From: JAPPHA01 sp963662815
GTDB lineage: Bacteria; Pseudomonadota; Alphaproteobacteria; Rhodobacterales; Rhodobacteraceae
Length of the DNA: 64,000 nt
Direction of reading: 5' to 3'
Assembly (NCBI GenBank): GCA_963662815.2
Contig: CAXXWA010000037.1
Span: 124,001-188,000, forward strand
Under the pieces are notes generated by a model. It was given only the letters and a program-made list of their open reading frames with translations, did no database searches and had not been told where the DNA came from. A program made the translations under genes and the position numbers. Position 1 is the first letter of the stretch. Each line of letters starts with the position of its first letter. Shown in pieces: positions 9,248-17,559 of this stretch.

Positions 9248-9826
9248 TCACACCGCCTCTGCCGACAGCCTTTGCACCCTGTCCCCGGTTTTCACATGGC
9301 CAGGAACCACAACCCACGCGTTGACGCCCCGAAGGCACAGCTTCTTCCCTCTACGGGAATTCACGAACTTCATCGCTTCGATCCCGAAGCGGGACATGAA
9401 CTTCTTGCACCCAAGGTGCGGAACCGCCGAAACCTCGATCGTCGCCGTGCCTAGGGCGAGACGGGTGCCCGCGGGAAGATTTTCCTTCGAAAGGTCCAGA
9501 TCAACGTAGAACTGGTCGCCCGCGAGCGCCCAGCGATCCCTGGATCCAGCAACCAGAGAGATGGTCCGGGAGTTCATCAGAGTGAGCTGCATTTCCGGAT
9601 GCGCCGACCCGTCATTTGTCATCCGACTGCCACGGGCGCGCCAGTTGTCACCTACCAGTCCGCTTTCGACATCAAGATTGCCGGTATCCACCTCTTCTCG
9701 CGTATCGGTTTCGGGCCGGCGAACGATCATCGCGACAACCCCTTCTTCACTTGGCGACTCCAGTATTCGGGGCAAGCCCGCCTCGAGTTCGTCAGCGTTC
9801 AAAAAGCGCACTGCGTCATTCCTCAT
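9248..9826 (-). CDS. MOSC domain-containing protein
   Basis: 192 residues, about the size of a stand-alone MOSC protein. 'SGLVGDNWRARG' and 'QLTLMNSRTISLVAG' mark the N-terminal part of the fold. 'DLDLSKENLPAGTRLALGTA' and 'HLGCKKFMSRFG' (with the conserved cysteine) lead to 'RGVNAWVVVPGHVKTGDRV', the classical MOSC ending. These domains handle sulfur from molybdenum-cofactor or similar sulfur carriers. The specific partner is unknown, although a molybdenum hydroxylase is encoded at 29.4-32.0 kb. The gene stands alone between an IS3 remnant and gene scraps. Confidence 0.85.
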   Translation of the reverse strand: MRNDAVRFLNADELEAGLPRILESPSEEGVVAMIVRRPETDTREEVDTGNLDVESGLVGDNWRARGSRMTNDGSAHPEMQLTLMNSRTISLVAGSRDRWALAGDQFYVDLDLSKENLPAGTRLALGTATIEVSAVPHLGCKKFMSRFGIEAMKFVNSRRGKKLCLRGVNAWVVVPGHVKTGDRVQRLSAEAV

Positions 9827-9995
9827 CTCGGTTCAGGGTCCGCCGCCCGGCAGCCGGCATTGCGGCTTGGGGATATCGCGCACCGCAGGAATTCGGCGCC
9901 AACCTCAACGGGCGCGCCGCAAAGACCGTCTTCTTTGATGCGCCGGGATTCATCCCCGCGATTTTGGCACTCACTCGTCATCACTTCAATTCAGG

Positions 9996-10370
9996 TTGCA
10001 GGCTTCCCGGCTCGGACAGTCTCAAGGGAAACTTCGATAACGATTCGGCAATGATCGCTAGGACCCCACTGTTCCGGTTCATTGAGCGCGCGCGTCATCA
10101 CGTTCCGGTGAAACCCGCGCGACGCAAATACGTAGTCGAGCTGGTTTGCTGCCGTGCCTGGCTGCTGGCGTGTGGAATAGTAAGTCGGAACGTTTTTCGT
10201 GTCGCCAGAAGGCCCGCCGGGGTCGGAGACGCCATCCTCCCGTTCGGATGTTGCGGCCCCACGAACTCGAATCCGAGCGATCGCAGGCGTGCGAACACGC
10301 TTCAGTCCCGCTCCGGGAGCGCAAGGGGATTTTGTTCGGTTGCCCCGTGGATGAGGTTGAAGTCGCCGGC
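9996..10370 (-). pseudogene. Endonuclease/exonuclease/phosphatase (EEP) family fragment
   Basis: Reading leftward, 'GDFNLIHGATEQNPLALPER' near 10365-10310 matches the EEP active-site strand (catalytic Asp and Asn in GDFN). 'FARLRSLGFEFVGPQHPNG' follows in a second frame, and 'NQLDYVFASRGF' with 'EQWGPSDHCRIVIEV' near 10150-10010 ends it in a third frame; that last part holds the catalytic 'SDH'. About 125 codons of the C-terminal half remain, broken by at least two frameshifts and lacking the N-terminus. Confidence 0.65.
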
Positions 10371-10379
10371 GGCCTGAGG

Positions 10380-10514
10380 GACCTTCGATGCGAGCCAGTC
10401 CGGCCGTTGCCGCCGCCCCGGTTGACGGCCGGGCTTCTTCCCCCGCGCCTTCGCCGCTGCCTGCCCCGACTTCATGCTCTCGCCGATCACGTAGCGCTCG
10501 AATTGAGCAGTCAC
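10380..10514 (-). pseudogene. Serine resolvase C-terminal fragment
   Basis: 'FERYVIGESMKSGQAAAKAR' followed by 'GKKPGRQPG' is the linker after the catalytic domain of Hin/Tn3-type serine recombinases ('FER..I.ER...G...A...G...GR'). Only about 40 codons remain, fused in frame to the EEP nuclease remnant. A similar resolvase scrap occurs at 60.0-60.3 kb. Confidence 0.55.
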
Positions 10515-10798
10515 CGCCTAAAATGTCGCGTATCGAGTTCGAAAACAATGCAGTCAACCGCAGCCGCGGGGGCCGTCACGAGACCGCGGAATTCGTCGGC
10601 CATGGAACCGGCGCGCCAGGGGCAATTCCCGGACGGCGCCGGCAAACCGCCCGATCCCGGGAACGAACTACCTTGGGACCGGAAACGGCGCCCGCACCGG
10701 TGCGTGGACGGTCCGGCAGCCGCGGGCCCGATCAGTACGCGCGGGTTCGTCCCCGGTTCGGCGGCCATTCGAAACACCAGACGCAGAAAGGAAAATCC

Positions 10799-11110
10799 GT
10801 GCTGGACGGCGCGGGCATCGAGGGACGCATCCAGAAGCGGGTGGCGGTCGAGGACGCGGCGGCGTTCCTGGACCGGCTGGCCAAGGCTGCGACGGCGGCG
10901 GACGCGCCGTCCGAAGGCATGCTAGACATCGCGTCGACTTCCACGCTCTCGAAGCGGACCACCGTCCAGGTCGTCGAGGGAATCCTCTCGGGCACCCTGG
11001 GACAGGTCGGGATACCGGACCCGCACTGAAATTCCGGGGCGGCATGGTCAGTCTCGACGAGGTGCGCGAGGTCCTGCCCCGGAACGCGGCGGGAAGCGGG
11101 ACGACGCATG
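10799..11110 (+). pseudogene. Possible TniQ-like C-terminal fragment
   Basis: A forward frame reads 'VEDAAAFLDRLAKAA', then 'TTVQVVEGILSGTLGQVGI', stops near 11029, and resumes in another frame as 'GGMVSLDEVREVLP'. The arrangement of a helix, an HTH-like segment and an 'LVD..EVR'-like strand resembles the C-terminal part of alphaproteobacterial TniQ-like proteins. The match is weak and from memory of the family pattern only. The fragment lies just upstream of the toxin-antitoxin pair. Confidence 0.3.
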
Positions 11111-11168
11111 ATGTCCTCAGAGCGTGCATTCCTGAACGAAAGCCAGACCGGTTGCCGTTCCGGGAAAT

Positions 11169-11230
11169 CTTTTGCGGAATGTCGTGGTCACCTTGAACTT
11201 TTCGCAAAAGAACCTAACATGCAAGTTAGG
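11169..11230. promoter_or_regulatory. Nested inverted repeats in the AbiE-like promoter
   Basis: Two inverted repeats lie before the toxin gene. One is CCTAAC-ATGCAA-GTTAGG (11213-11230), with six perfect outer pairs and a near-symmetric centre. The other has arms CTTTTGCGGA (11169-11178) and TTCGCAAAAG (11201-11210), with one mismatch. AbiEi-type antitoxins autorepress by binding promoter inverted repeats, so these are candidate operators for the downstream pair. Confidence 0.6.
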
Positions 11231-11277
11231 TAAAATTTAGAAATGCATTGATGGCTCCCCAAGGAAAACGACGACAA

Positions 11278-12180
11278 ATGAAGAAAGGCGAGATCGAGGA
11301 CTGGATGTCCATGGTTCATGTCCTGTTCATCGACGGCCTGTCGATGTCTGCCGAGCTGTCGCTCGACCGCATCGCCTTTCACGGCGGGACCAACCTGCAC
11401 CTATACTGGAAGTCGCCACGGTTCTCGGAGGGCCTCGACTTTCTTGTCTCGAGGGATTTCGCAAAAAAGATCAGTGCAGCGATGTCAAGGGTCGAGACGC
11501 GGATGCAGCGAACCATCGCCAATCATGATCCCGGTTTCAAGATCGAGTTCCGCGACACGACCAAGGATCCGGACAAGAAACTCGAACATCGGATCGTCAT
11601 GACCAAGGACGGGATCATTGGCCAGGCAATGGTAAAGGCAGAATTCTGGCAGGTCGAGGCAGACTATTTCAAGGAGTACGACTCGGAGTTTCTCATCCAG
11701 AAGTCCAGCGTGTCCATGCCTGACAATCCGCTGGTCATCTTGTCCACGCCAATTCCGGCCGCCAGTCTCCAGGCCACGTTCGCTGACAAGGTCGTGGCAC
11801 TGGGCCTGCGGCCCCACCTCAAGTGGCGTGACCTGTTCGACCTTTGGTGGCTTGATGCGCAGATCGGGACAGATGTCGCCGCCCATGTGGAATCTGTCAA
11901 GCATCACGCCTCCGGCTACGAGGAGGCTTCCTTGAAGGACGGGTTCGACCGGTTCCTTGCAATGGACTCGCAAGAGATCCTGGCGAAGGCGGATCCGGAA
12001 CTGAAAAAATGGCTGCCTGAAGAGCTCTGGAACGGGTACTGGCCTGACGCGGTCCGAAACATGTTGCGCCATGCAAGGGACGTGGCCGGAAGATTCAGCG
12101 ACGCCCTGGACGAAAGGCCGAAAGATGACGTGGCCGACATGAAAAGGAGGAAAGACTATGACACGGGTTTCCGCCTTTGA
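11278..12180 (+). CDS. AbiEii/AbiGii-type nucleotidyltransferase toxin-like protein
   Basis: About 300 residues. 'FHGGTNLHLYWKSPRFSEGL' followed by 'DFLVS' is the nucleotidyltransferase signature (GG, then a D-x-D strand), and 'AFADKVVAL'-like and 'KWRDLFDLWWL' segments match the AbiEii core ('K..AL..R...RDLYDL'). The first metal-binding Asp of the expected D-x-D is Gly here ('SEGLDF'), which may reduce activity. Start chosen at 11278, preceded by AAGGAA; 11251 is an alternative. AbiE toxins are thought to modify tRNA or other substrates with NTPs. Its stop lies inside the next gene (23-bp overlap), which I read as the antitoxin. Confidence 0.8.
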   Translation: MKKGEIEDWMSMVHVLFIDGLSMSAELSLDRIAFHGGTNLHLYWKSPRFSEGLDFLVSRDFAKKISAAMSRVETRMQRTIANHDPGFKIEFRDTTKDPDKKLEHRIVMTKDGIIGQAMVKAEFWQVEADYFKEYDSEFLIQKSSVSMPDNPLVILSTPIPAASLQATFADKVVALGLRPHLKWRDLFDLWWLDAQIGTDVAAHVESVKHHASGYEEASLKDGFDRFLAMDSQEILAKADPELKKWLPEELWNGYWPDAVRNMLRHARDVAGRFSDALDERPKDDVADMKRRKDYDTGFRL

Positions 12181-12829
12181 ACGGCTGAAGGGCCTTCCCG
12201 AGGTCTTCACCACGCGCAGTCTCCCGGGCCTGCTCGGAACCGACCGGAAGAGCGCATCCGTCTACCTGGCGAGATGGCGCAAACAGGGATTCATTTCCTC
12301 GCTCGGCCCGCAGGCAGGGATTCATTTCAACCTCGTCGTGAACCCGCAGGCGGAACGCGAGCGACACATGGACGCGATCGCCCATCTTCTCCCCGGGGTC
12401 AGGATCGCCGGCGTGACCGCCCTTTGGATGGAAGGGTGGACGACGCAGTATCCGCGCCGCACCGAAATCATGGTTCCTGCCCGTCCCTCGTTCCCCAAGA
12501 TTCACGACGTGGAGCTGCATCCGCGTCCCCCCGCCTGGTTTAGGATGGCCAGGGATCACGTGCTGGTTCCCGGTTCCGTCCCCAGGCTTGCCCCCGCCTT
12601 CGCGCTGGCCGATTGCTGGGCCAGCGGGAACTGGCGGCCCGACCCCGACGACATCGAGTGGGACCTAGTCGACAGGGCGGAGCTTGAGCACGCTTTCAGC
12701 CTGTTCGACCTGGGCCTTCCCGACTCCTGGACATCGGATCCGAGCTTCATCGCGGAAATGGAGGGCCATGGCACTGCGGCGGAACCTCGACTGCAGAGTG
12801 ACGTCTTCGAAACCCGAATGACGGAATAG
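12158..12829 (+). CDS. AbiEi-like antitoxin/regulator
   Basis: 223 residues. An N-terminal winged-helix segment ('VFTTRSLPGLLGTDRKSASV', then 'YLARWRKQGFISSLG') is followed by an AbiEi-type C-terminal domain ('GVRIAGVTALWMEGWTTQYP', 'HDVELHPRPPAWF', 'LAPAFALADCWASG'). In type IV AbiE systems this protein neutralises the toxin and represses the promoter. The standard order is antitoxin first; here it follows the toxin and overlaps it by 23 bp, so translation is probably coupled. AGGAGG at 12146-12151 is its Shine-Dalgarno. Family placement is from architecture and partner, so moderately sure. Confidence 0.7.
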   Translation: MTRVSAFERLKGLPEVFTTRSLPGLLGTDRKSASVYLARWRKQGFISSLGPQAGIHFNLVVNPQAERERHMDAIAHLLPGVRIAGVTALWMEGWTTQYPRRTEIMVPARPSFPKIHDVELHPRPPAWFRMARDHVLVPGSVPRLAPAFALADCWASGNWRPDPDDIEWDLVDRAELEHAFSLFDLGLPDSWTSDPSFIAEMEGHGTAAEPRLQSDVFETRMTE

Positions 12830-13180
12830 GTCAAGATCGCAATTCATCCTGATCGATCAAGGCGGCTCAGTCCGGCGATTCGCCCTCGAGATGACCGAAC
12901 CTGCCCCGAATCGAGCACGAAATTCGCCCCCATAGTCGCATTCGCCCGGGGTGGAAAAAATACTGCGCGCAGGTGGAAAAAGCACCGGCCGCGCCGATTC
13001 TCCGACTCAATGTAATCAAGGGCTTGGAAGACGCTTGGCGGAAAAAATGCCTGTCGTAACACCTGCTCAAGAATCCTGCGGGGCCTGAATGATTCGCCGT
13101 TGGAGATGACCTCGCGCAGCGCACATGCGCGAACCGCATCGCGCCAGCGGAGTGCGCGCTTGACACATCGATCATCTCGG
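12830..13180. other. Intergenic stretch without recognisable genes
   Basis: Nothing recognisable between the antitoxin stop and the SnoaL-like scrap. Confidence 0.4.
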
Positions 13181-13262
13181 CGTCACGCGTGAAACAGGAC
13201 ATGCAAGCGTCAACGTCCTTGGCATTGGCGCTCTCCTGATAGCAGGAGATAGGCTCAGGCAC
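13180..13262 (-). pseudogene. SnoaL-like (NTF2-fold) N-terminal scrap
   Basis: The minus-strand reading 'YQESANAKDVDACMSCFTRD' followed by 'AEMIDVS' matches the first helix and strand of SnoaL-like proteins, where 'N..D.d...A.fa.DA.v.d' is the usual pattern. The similarity stops after about 30 codons and no full domain follows. Suggestive only. Confidence 0.35.
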
Positions 13263-13875
13263 ATCTTATGCAAGAACGTGTTGAGTCAGAACAGCAAGTG
13301 CCAGCAGGCTTCGTTTCAGCATCGGCTCCGCTCCTCTCGAAGGGTTCAAACCTGGCGACCGGCCGCTTGCTCCGTCGCAAGGGCAGCCGGGTGTTCGCCG
13401 CCCGGTTGCGCCCGCAACTTAGGGCTCGTCACGAGATGAACGCTGCATTCCAAGGCTGAGGACAACGGTGATGTTCTTCGTCGCGGTTGAAGCTGCGCGC
13501 CATTCACTCAACGCCTCCATATGGTCATTGCCCGTTTTCGCGCTCGTTTCGCATCGGTTTTCGTCAAATTCACGGCAATTCGGGAAGCTGACTGCCCGGA
13601 TTCGCCGATCATCAAGGATTCCGACACAATCCGGTTCCATCGAAGCAGCGCTGGAGCCGACATGTTCCGTGATTCGGCAATTTGCTGACGGACCCTCAGT
13701 TTGCATGAACGCGATCTTTCAAACATCACCAATCTCTTGCGATGCGCGCATTCGGTTCTCCGTGAAGACCCGGGTGCCCCAGCCCTCTTTCTCCAAGTCT
13801 TGCCCAATCCAAGGACCCGGGACCGTCGTCGACGCTCTGGACCGGTCCCCGAACGCATTCGACAGGGTTCCGCCG
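13263..13875. other. 0.6-kb stretch without recognisable genes
   Basis: Short open frames on both strands have no recognisable domain. It probably separates the preceding gene scraps from the 3' end of the leftward catabolic operon. Confidence 0.4.
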
Positions 13876-14511
13876 CTATGCTGCGCCACCCCGGTCGACT
13901 GGTCGTGACAGGCCGGCCCTTGCGAGAAACAGCTCCGAGGTCTCCCGAATGAGGCGATCCGCGTCGAGCTCTTCGCCATGCCCGACACCCATCAAATGTC
14001 TCGCCTGCGCTTCGTGCTCGGCAAAATACTCGGTCGCACCCCAGATGTTCATCTGAAAGAGCAGCGGATCAACTTCGCGGATCAGGCCCCGGTCGATCCA
14101 GGACTGGATGACCGCGTTCGAGCGTTCGACGGACTCCCCGAGTTCGTCCCAGTAGCACGAAAGGACGGTCGCGCCGCGCGCAACCTCCCTGGCGAAGAGC
14201 CGGGCCACCTCCGGCCGCTCGATCGCATGCCGGATCTTTCGGGAAATGTATGAAACGATTGCGTCAGCCGGATCAGCGTCGCAGTCCGTAGTAGCAAAGA
14301 AAATGTGATTCCATTCCGAAACAATGGACCTGAGAGCATCGTCGTAGAGTTCATCCTTCGACGAGATATAGTAGTGGAGCTGCGGCTTTGTCAGACCCGC
14401 GCGATCCGCGATCGCTTGCGTCGACGTTCCTTCCAGACCGTTGCGCGAGAACTCGATGATCGCGGCGTCCAGAATGCCGCGCCGTATCTGCTGGCGGCGG
14501 GTGGCTTTCAT
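13876..14511 (-). CDS. RutR-like TetR-family regulator
   Basis: 211 residues. The HTH ('AAIIEFSRNGLEGTSTQAIA', 'DRAGLTKPQLHYYISSKDEL') is followed by a ligand domain with 'FAREVARGATVLSCYWDELG' and 'SWIDRGLIREVDPLLFQMNI', closely patterned on RutR (YcdC). RutR senses pyrimidines and controls pyrimidine catabolism. The gene is the last of a leftward run of eight genes starting with a creatininase-type enzyme at 21163. A RutR-like 16-bp operator occurs in the divergent promoter region at 21540. I infer that it controls this operon in response to a ring-containing amide or ureide. Confidence 0.82.
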   Translation of the reverse strand: MKATRRQQIRRGILDAAIIEFSRNGLEGTSTQAIADRAGLTKPQLHYYISSKDELYDDALRSIVSEWNHIFFATTDCDADPADAIVSYISRKIRHAIERPEVARLFAREVARGATVLSCYWDELGESVERSNAVIQSWIDRGLIREVDPLLFQMNIWGATEYFAEHEAQARHLMGVGHGEELDADRLIRETSELFLARAGLSRPVDRGGAA

Positions 14512-14538
14512 CGTCGCCTCCGGGTTCGGCCGATCAAG

Positions 14539-15132
14539 CTAGAGCCTCGCAAGAGTCGCTCGGACGCGGGCGATGAACTTCCTGCGACGGGCTTCGTCCT
14601 GATGGTTCATGTCGTAGAGCTGCAGCCAGCGAACCCGGCAGCGTCGATGGAACAGGACCCTGAATCCGCGAGTCAGCATTGACCGCCCCGGATCGCGGAT
14701 GAGCCGCAGCCACCACCAGGGCGAGCCTGACGTCGTGATTACAGTAAAGCTCCTGATGTTGTCGAGCCGCCCAACGGCGCGCCTGTTCCGGCCTTCGGGC
14801 ACCTCGAATGCGACGCCGGGCAGCCAGACCCGCTCGAGCCATCCCTTCAACATTGCCGGCGGGCCGTACATCCATGTCGGGAAGATCAGGAGCAGCGACT
14901 CCGCCCATCGCATCGCGTCGACGTGGTCCGAAACGTTTGCGATCACCCGCGGCGTGTCGACGAGGTAATCGTCCCACTCGGCCGGCGCGAGAACCGGATT
15001 GAATCCGGCCCTGTAGAGATCGATCACCTTCAGTTCATGACCGCGCGCGCGGAGGGTCTCCCGCGCGGCATCTAGGAGGGCGGCGCCGTAGCTCTCGAGA
15101 CTCGGATGGCAGAACACCACGAGAACGCGCAT
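14539..15132 (-). CDS. NAD(P)H-dependent oxidoreductase, flavodoxin fold
   Basis: 197 residues. Begins 'MRVLVVFCHPSLESYGAALL', the flavin phosphate-binding start of the Flavodoxin_2 (MdaB/KefF/NQO1-like) family. 'LLLIFPTWMYGPPAMLKGWL' is the conserved second FMN/FAD contact and 'VITTSGSPWWWLRLI' the third. These enzymes transfer electrons from NAD(P)H to quinones or to a flavin-dependent partner. It lies 18 bp after the binding-protein gene of the same operon and 27 bp before the RutR-like gene, so it may supply reduced flavin or recycle a quinone in the pathway. Confidence 0.85.
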   Translation of the reverse strand: MRVLVVFCHPSLESYGAALLDAARETLRARGHELKVIDLYRAGFNPVLAPAEWDDYLVDTPRVIANVSDHVDAMRWAESLLLIFPTWMYGPPAMLKGWLERVWLPGVAFEVPEGRNRRAVGRLDNIRSFTVITTSGSPWWWLRLIRDPGRSMLTRGFRVLFHRRCRVRWLQLYDMNHQDEARRRKFIARVRATLARL

Positions 15133-15149
15133 CGGCGCCGCCCCGGCCT

Positions 15150-16163
15150 TCAGTTGCCGGTCAACCGGGCCTTGATGTCGAGGCCATGGCCCTTGTTGAC
15201 GAAGCTGGAATCCGCGACCAGCGACAGATCGACGGCCCCGGCTTCAATGATGCCGCTCGCGACGGTGAGGTCGTGAAACTCCGCAATCCGGTCGTCGGTC
15301 ATCGCTCCGATCCCCAGTTCGACCGCATCGCCAACGTCGATGATGCCTAGCTTTTCGAACTGCGCCATTTCTTTGTCGAGTTTCTCGACTGTCATGTCGG
15401 GATTGTGAGCCATGATCAGCGCGTAGGCATCGGTCCGGTCACCGTAAAGGAAATTGTACCAGCCTTCGATCGATGCGTTGACGAATCTCTGGACGAGATC
15501 GGGATTGTTCTCGACGAGTTCGCGCCGCGTCTCGAGCGTCGTGGAATATGTCGACCAGCCGTTGTCGGCGAGAAGGAAGACATCCACTTCCGCACCCTGC
15601 GCAGCGGCGTAGATCGGCTCGGCCGTTCCGTAACCCTGCTGCGCGAGGTTTCCGTCGCTCAGGAATTGCGCGAGGTTGTAGCCGTAGGGCTTCAACTGTT
15701 CGTCTCGGAATCCGTGAGCGTTCACCATCCACTTCCAGAAGCTGAACTGACCGTCCTTGGAAATCAGCACGGTTTCCGCATTGGTAACGTCCGCAAAGTC
15801 ACTGTACCGGCCCTTGTGAGCCATGATCACCTGCGGGTCCTTCTGGAAGAATGCCGCGACGACGACCGTCGGAATGTCGTTGCGAACGTTGTCGAATGAC
15901 AGCAGCAGGTTGCCCGTCATCAGAAAGTCCAGCCGGCCGGCGGCCAGCATCGGACGATTGTTCATCTGCGGTCCGCCCATCATGATTTCGACGTCGAGCC
16001 CGTAGCGCTTATAGGTTCCGTCCGCGACGGACTGGTAGAACCCCCCGTGGCCGCCCTGCGCGAGCCAGTTCGTTCCCATTACCACCTTGTCGGCGGCGGG
16101 CACTCCGCCGGCGAGCAGCACCGAGGCTGCCGCGCCCAGAATCATGCATTTCGCTCTTTTCAT
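15150..16163 (-). CDS. ABC transporter substrate-binding protein, NMT1/SsuA-like
   Basis: About 337 residues. A signal peptide ('MILGAAASVLLAGGVPAADK') directs it to the periplasm. The mature part begins 'VVMGTNWLAQGGHGGFYQSV' and contains 'YGLDVEIMMGGPQMNNRPML' and 'AAGRLDFLMTG', the NMT1/THI5-like fold used for pyrimidine precursors, sulfonates and related compounds. Start 16163 is set by an AAGGAGAT Shine-Dalgarno just upstream. It pairs with the permease and ATPase of the same operon, although two enzyme genes lie between. The imported ligand is unknown; operon content suggests a cyclic nitrogen compound. Confidence 0.88.
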   Translation of the reverse strand: MKRAKCMILGAAASVLLAGGVPAADKVVMGTNWLAQGGHGGFYQSVADGTYKRYGLDVEIMMGGPQMNNRPMLAAGRLDFLMTGNLLLSFDNVRNDIPTVVVAAFFQKDPQVIMAHKGRYSDFADVTNAETVLISKDGQFSFWKWMVNAHGFRDEQLKPYGYNLAQFLSDGNLAQQGYGTAEPIYAAAQGAEVDVFLLADNGWSTYSTTLETRRELVENNPDLVQRFVNASIEGWYNFLYGDRTDAYALIMAHNPDMTVEKLDKEMAQFEKLGIIDVGDAVELGIGAMTDDRIAEFHDLTVASGIIEAGAVDLSLVADSSFVNKGHGLDIKARLTGN

Positions 16164-16182
16164 GTCGGATATCTCCTTTCCT

Positions 16183-17559
16183 TCAGTTGCATCCGCCTTC
16201 ACGCACCAGATCCGCGGTCCAGCCCCGCGTCTTCCCGCGGTTCATCAAACCGTACGGATCCGCCCGTTTCTTGAAGTCGATCTGGCCCTTGTCGATCTCC
16301 TTCATTCCTCCATCCTCAATGGTCACGGCATGCGGATCGAAAATCGTGCAGCCGTCCCGCATCTCGAGTTCCTCGATGAGCGCGTACATCGCCTCCCGAC
16401 CGCGCCAGCGAACGAGGGGAAGAGCGAAGATCTGGACTTCCCCGTCCATGCGAGCCATTTCGTGATGCCAGTAGATCTCATCGCCATATCGGAGCATCTG
16501 CCGCATCACCAGTCCCGGTTCGAATGGCCGGGGATAGGCGACCTGAAGATAGGTCCAGCCCTTGTCTGCCTTGAGAGCCTGCAGAGTCGTGTGGTTCCAG
16601 CCGCACTCGTAGGCGGGCTGCAGACCCGCCTCGCGTACGGCATCGCGGGTCATCGCGAAGGACAGGCGGCCGCCGTTCGCTTCCGCCATGGTTCGAAACG
16701 TCCCGACCGCATCCGGCGCCACCATTGTAAAGACCGCGTCCCGGTCGGGCGGGAAGAGATCCCGGAACCGCCGGTAGTAGGGAGAAAACCGCCGCTCGAC
16801 CGTGGTCAGCAGATAGCAGTCCAGTCCCGCTTCCTGCGCTTTCCTGGCGAATCGCAGCGCGACGTCGTACCCGTCGAAGAGGGCCGCGCCGTGGATCCAG
16901 TCCGTGAACGTCGTGAGCGCGAGGTCGAGTTCAACGACGATTCCATTGGTCCCGTAAGCATGCTGAACCTTCTGTATTTCGTCGTCGTGGAGATCGATGA
17001 TCTGCGGCTCCTCCTCGACTGTCACCACCCGGACCCGCGAGATGTTTCCGGGATCGCGCAACATCCCGTGCCTGAGCGAACCGATGCCGCCGGACCCGCC
17101 GGCGAGGAACCCGCCAATTGTCGCCATCTGCCTGGTCGAGGGCCACATGAGGATTTGCTGCCCCGTCGCGTTGACGGCGTCATCGAGCCGCGCAATCCGC
17201 GCGCCCGCCTCCACGCGCACCGTTCCGGGCTGAATGTCGATCACCCGGTCAAGCCGCGTCATGTCCATGATCACGCCGCCCTCCATGGGAACGCACTGGC
17301 CGTAGTTGCCGGTTCCGCCGCCTCTGAGTGTCAAAGGCACGCGGGACCGGGCGGCGGCGGCGGCCACACGGATGACTTCGTCCCGGTCCCTGGGGATTAC
17401 GACAAGATCTCCGGCCAGCCCGTCGAGCATCTCGCTCAGGATCGGCGAGTACCAGTAGTAGTCGCGCGAGCGCAGCGCGACATATTTCGGGTCGTCGCGA
17501 CAACGGATGCCGTCGGTGAGCGCCCGAAACGCCTTGATGCCGCGGGCAGGCGCAGTCAC
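16183..17559 (-). CDS. FAD-binding oxidoreductase (GlcD/FAD_binding_4 type)
   Basis: 458 residues from a GTG start that overlaps the upstream TGA (GTGA). The PP-loop FAD domain is clear: 'PRDRDEVIRVAAAAARSRVP', 'LTLRGGGTGNYGQCVPMEGG', 'ATIGGFLAGGSGGIGSLRHG', then 'YGTNGIVVELDLALT'. The C-terminal cap ends near 'KKRADPYGLMNRGKTRGW', like the 'DP.glmNPGK' ending of D-lactate/glycolate-type flavoproteins. It probably oxidises a hydroxy acid or ring intermediate using FAD. Position between the amidohydrolase and the binding protein places it in the same pathway. The ORF extends upstream in frame without a better start. Confidence 0.85.
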   Translation of the reverse strand: MTAPARGIKAFRALTDGIRCRDDPKYVALRSRDYYWYSPILSEMLDGLAGDLVVIPRDRDEVIRVAAAAARSRVPLTLRGGGTGNYGQCVPMEGGVIMDMTRLDRVIDIQPGTVRVEAGARIARLDDAVNATGQQILMWPSTRQMATIGGFLAGGSGGIGSLRHGMLRDPGNISRVRVVTVEEEPQIIDLHDDEIQKVQHAYGTNGIVVELDLALTTFTDWIHGAALFDGYDVALRFARKAQEAGLDCYLLTTVERRFSPYYRRFRDLFPPDRDAVFTMVAPDAVGTFRTMAEANGGRLSFAMTRDAVREAGLQPAYECGWNHTTLQALKADKGWTYLQVAYPRPFEPGLVMRQMLRYGDEIYWHHEMARMDGEVQIFALPLVRWRGREAMYALIEELEMRDGCTIFDPHAVTIEDGGMKEIDKGQIDFKKRADPYGLMNRGKTRGWTADLVREGGCN

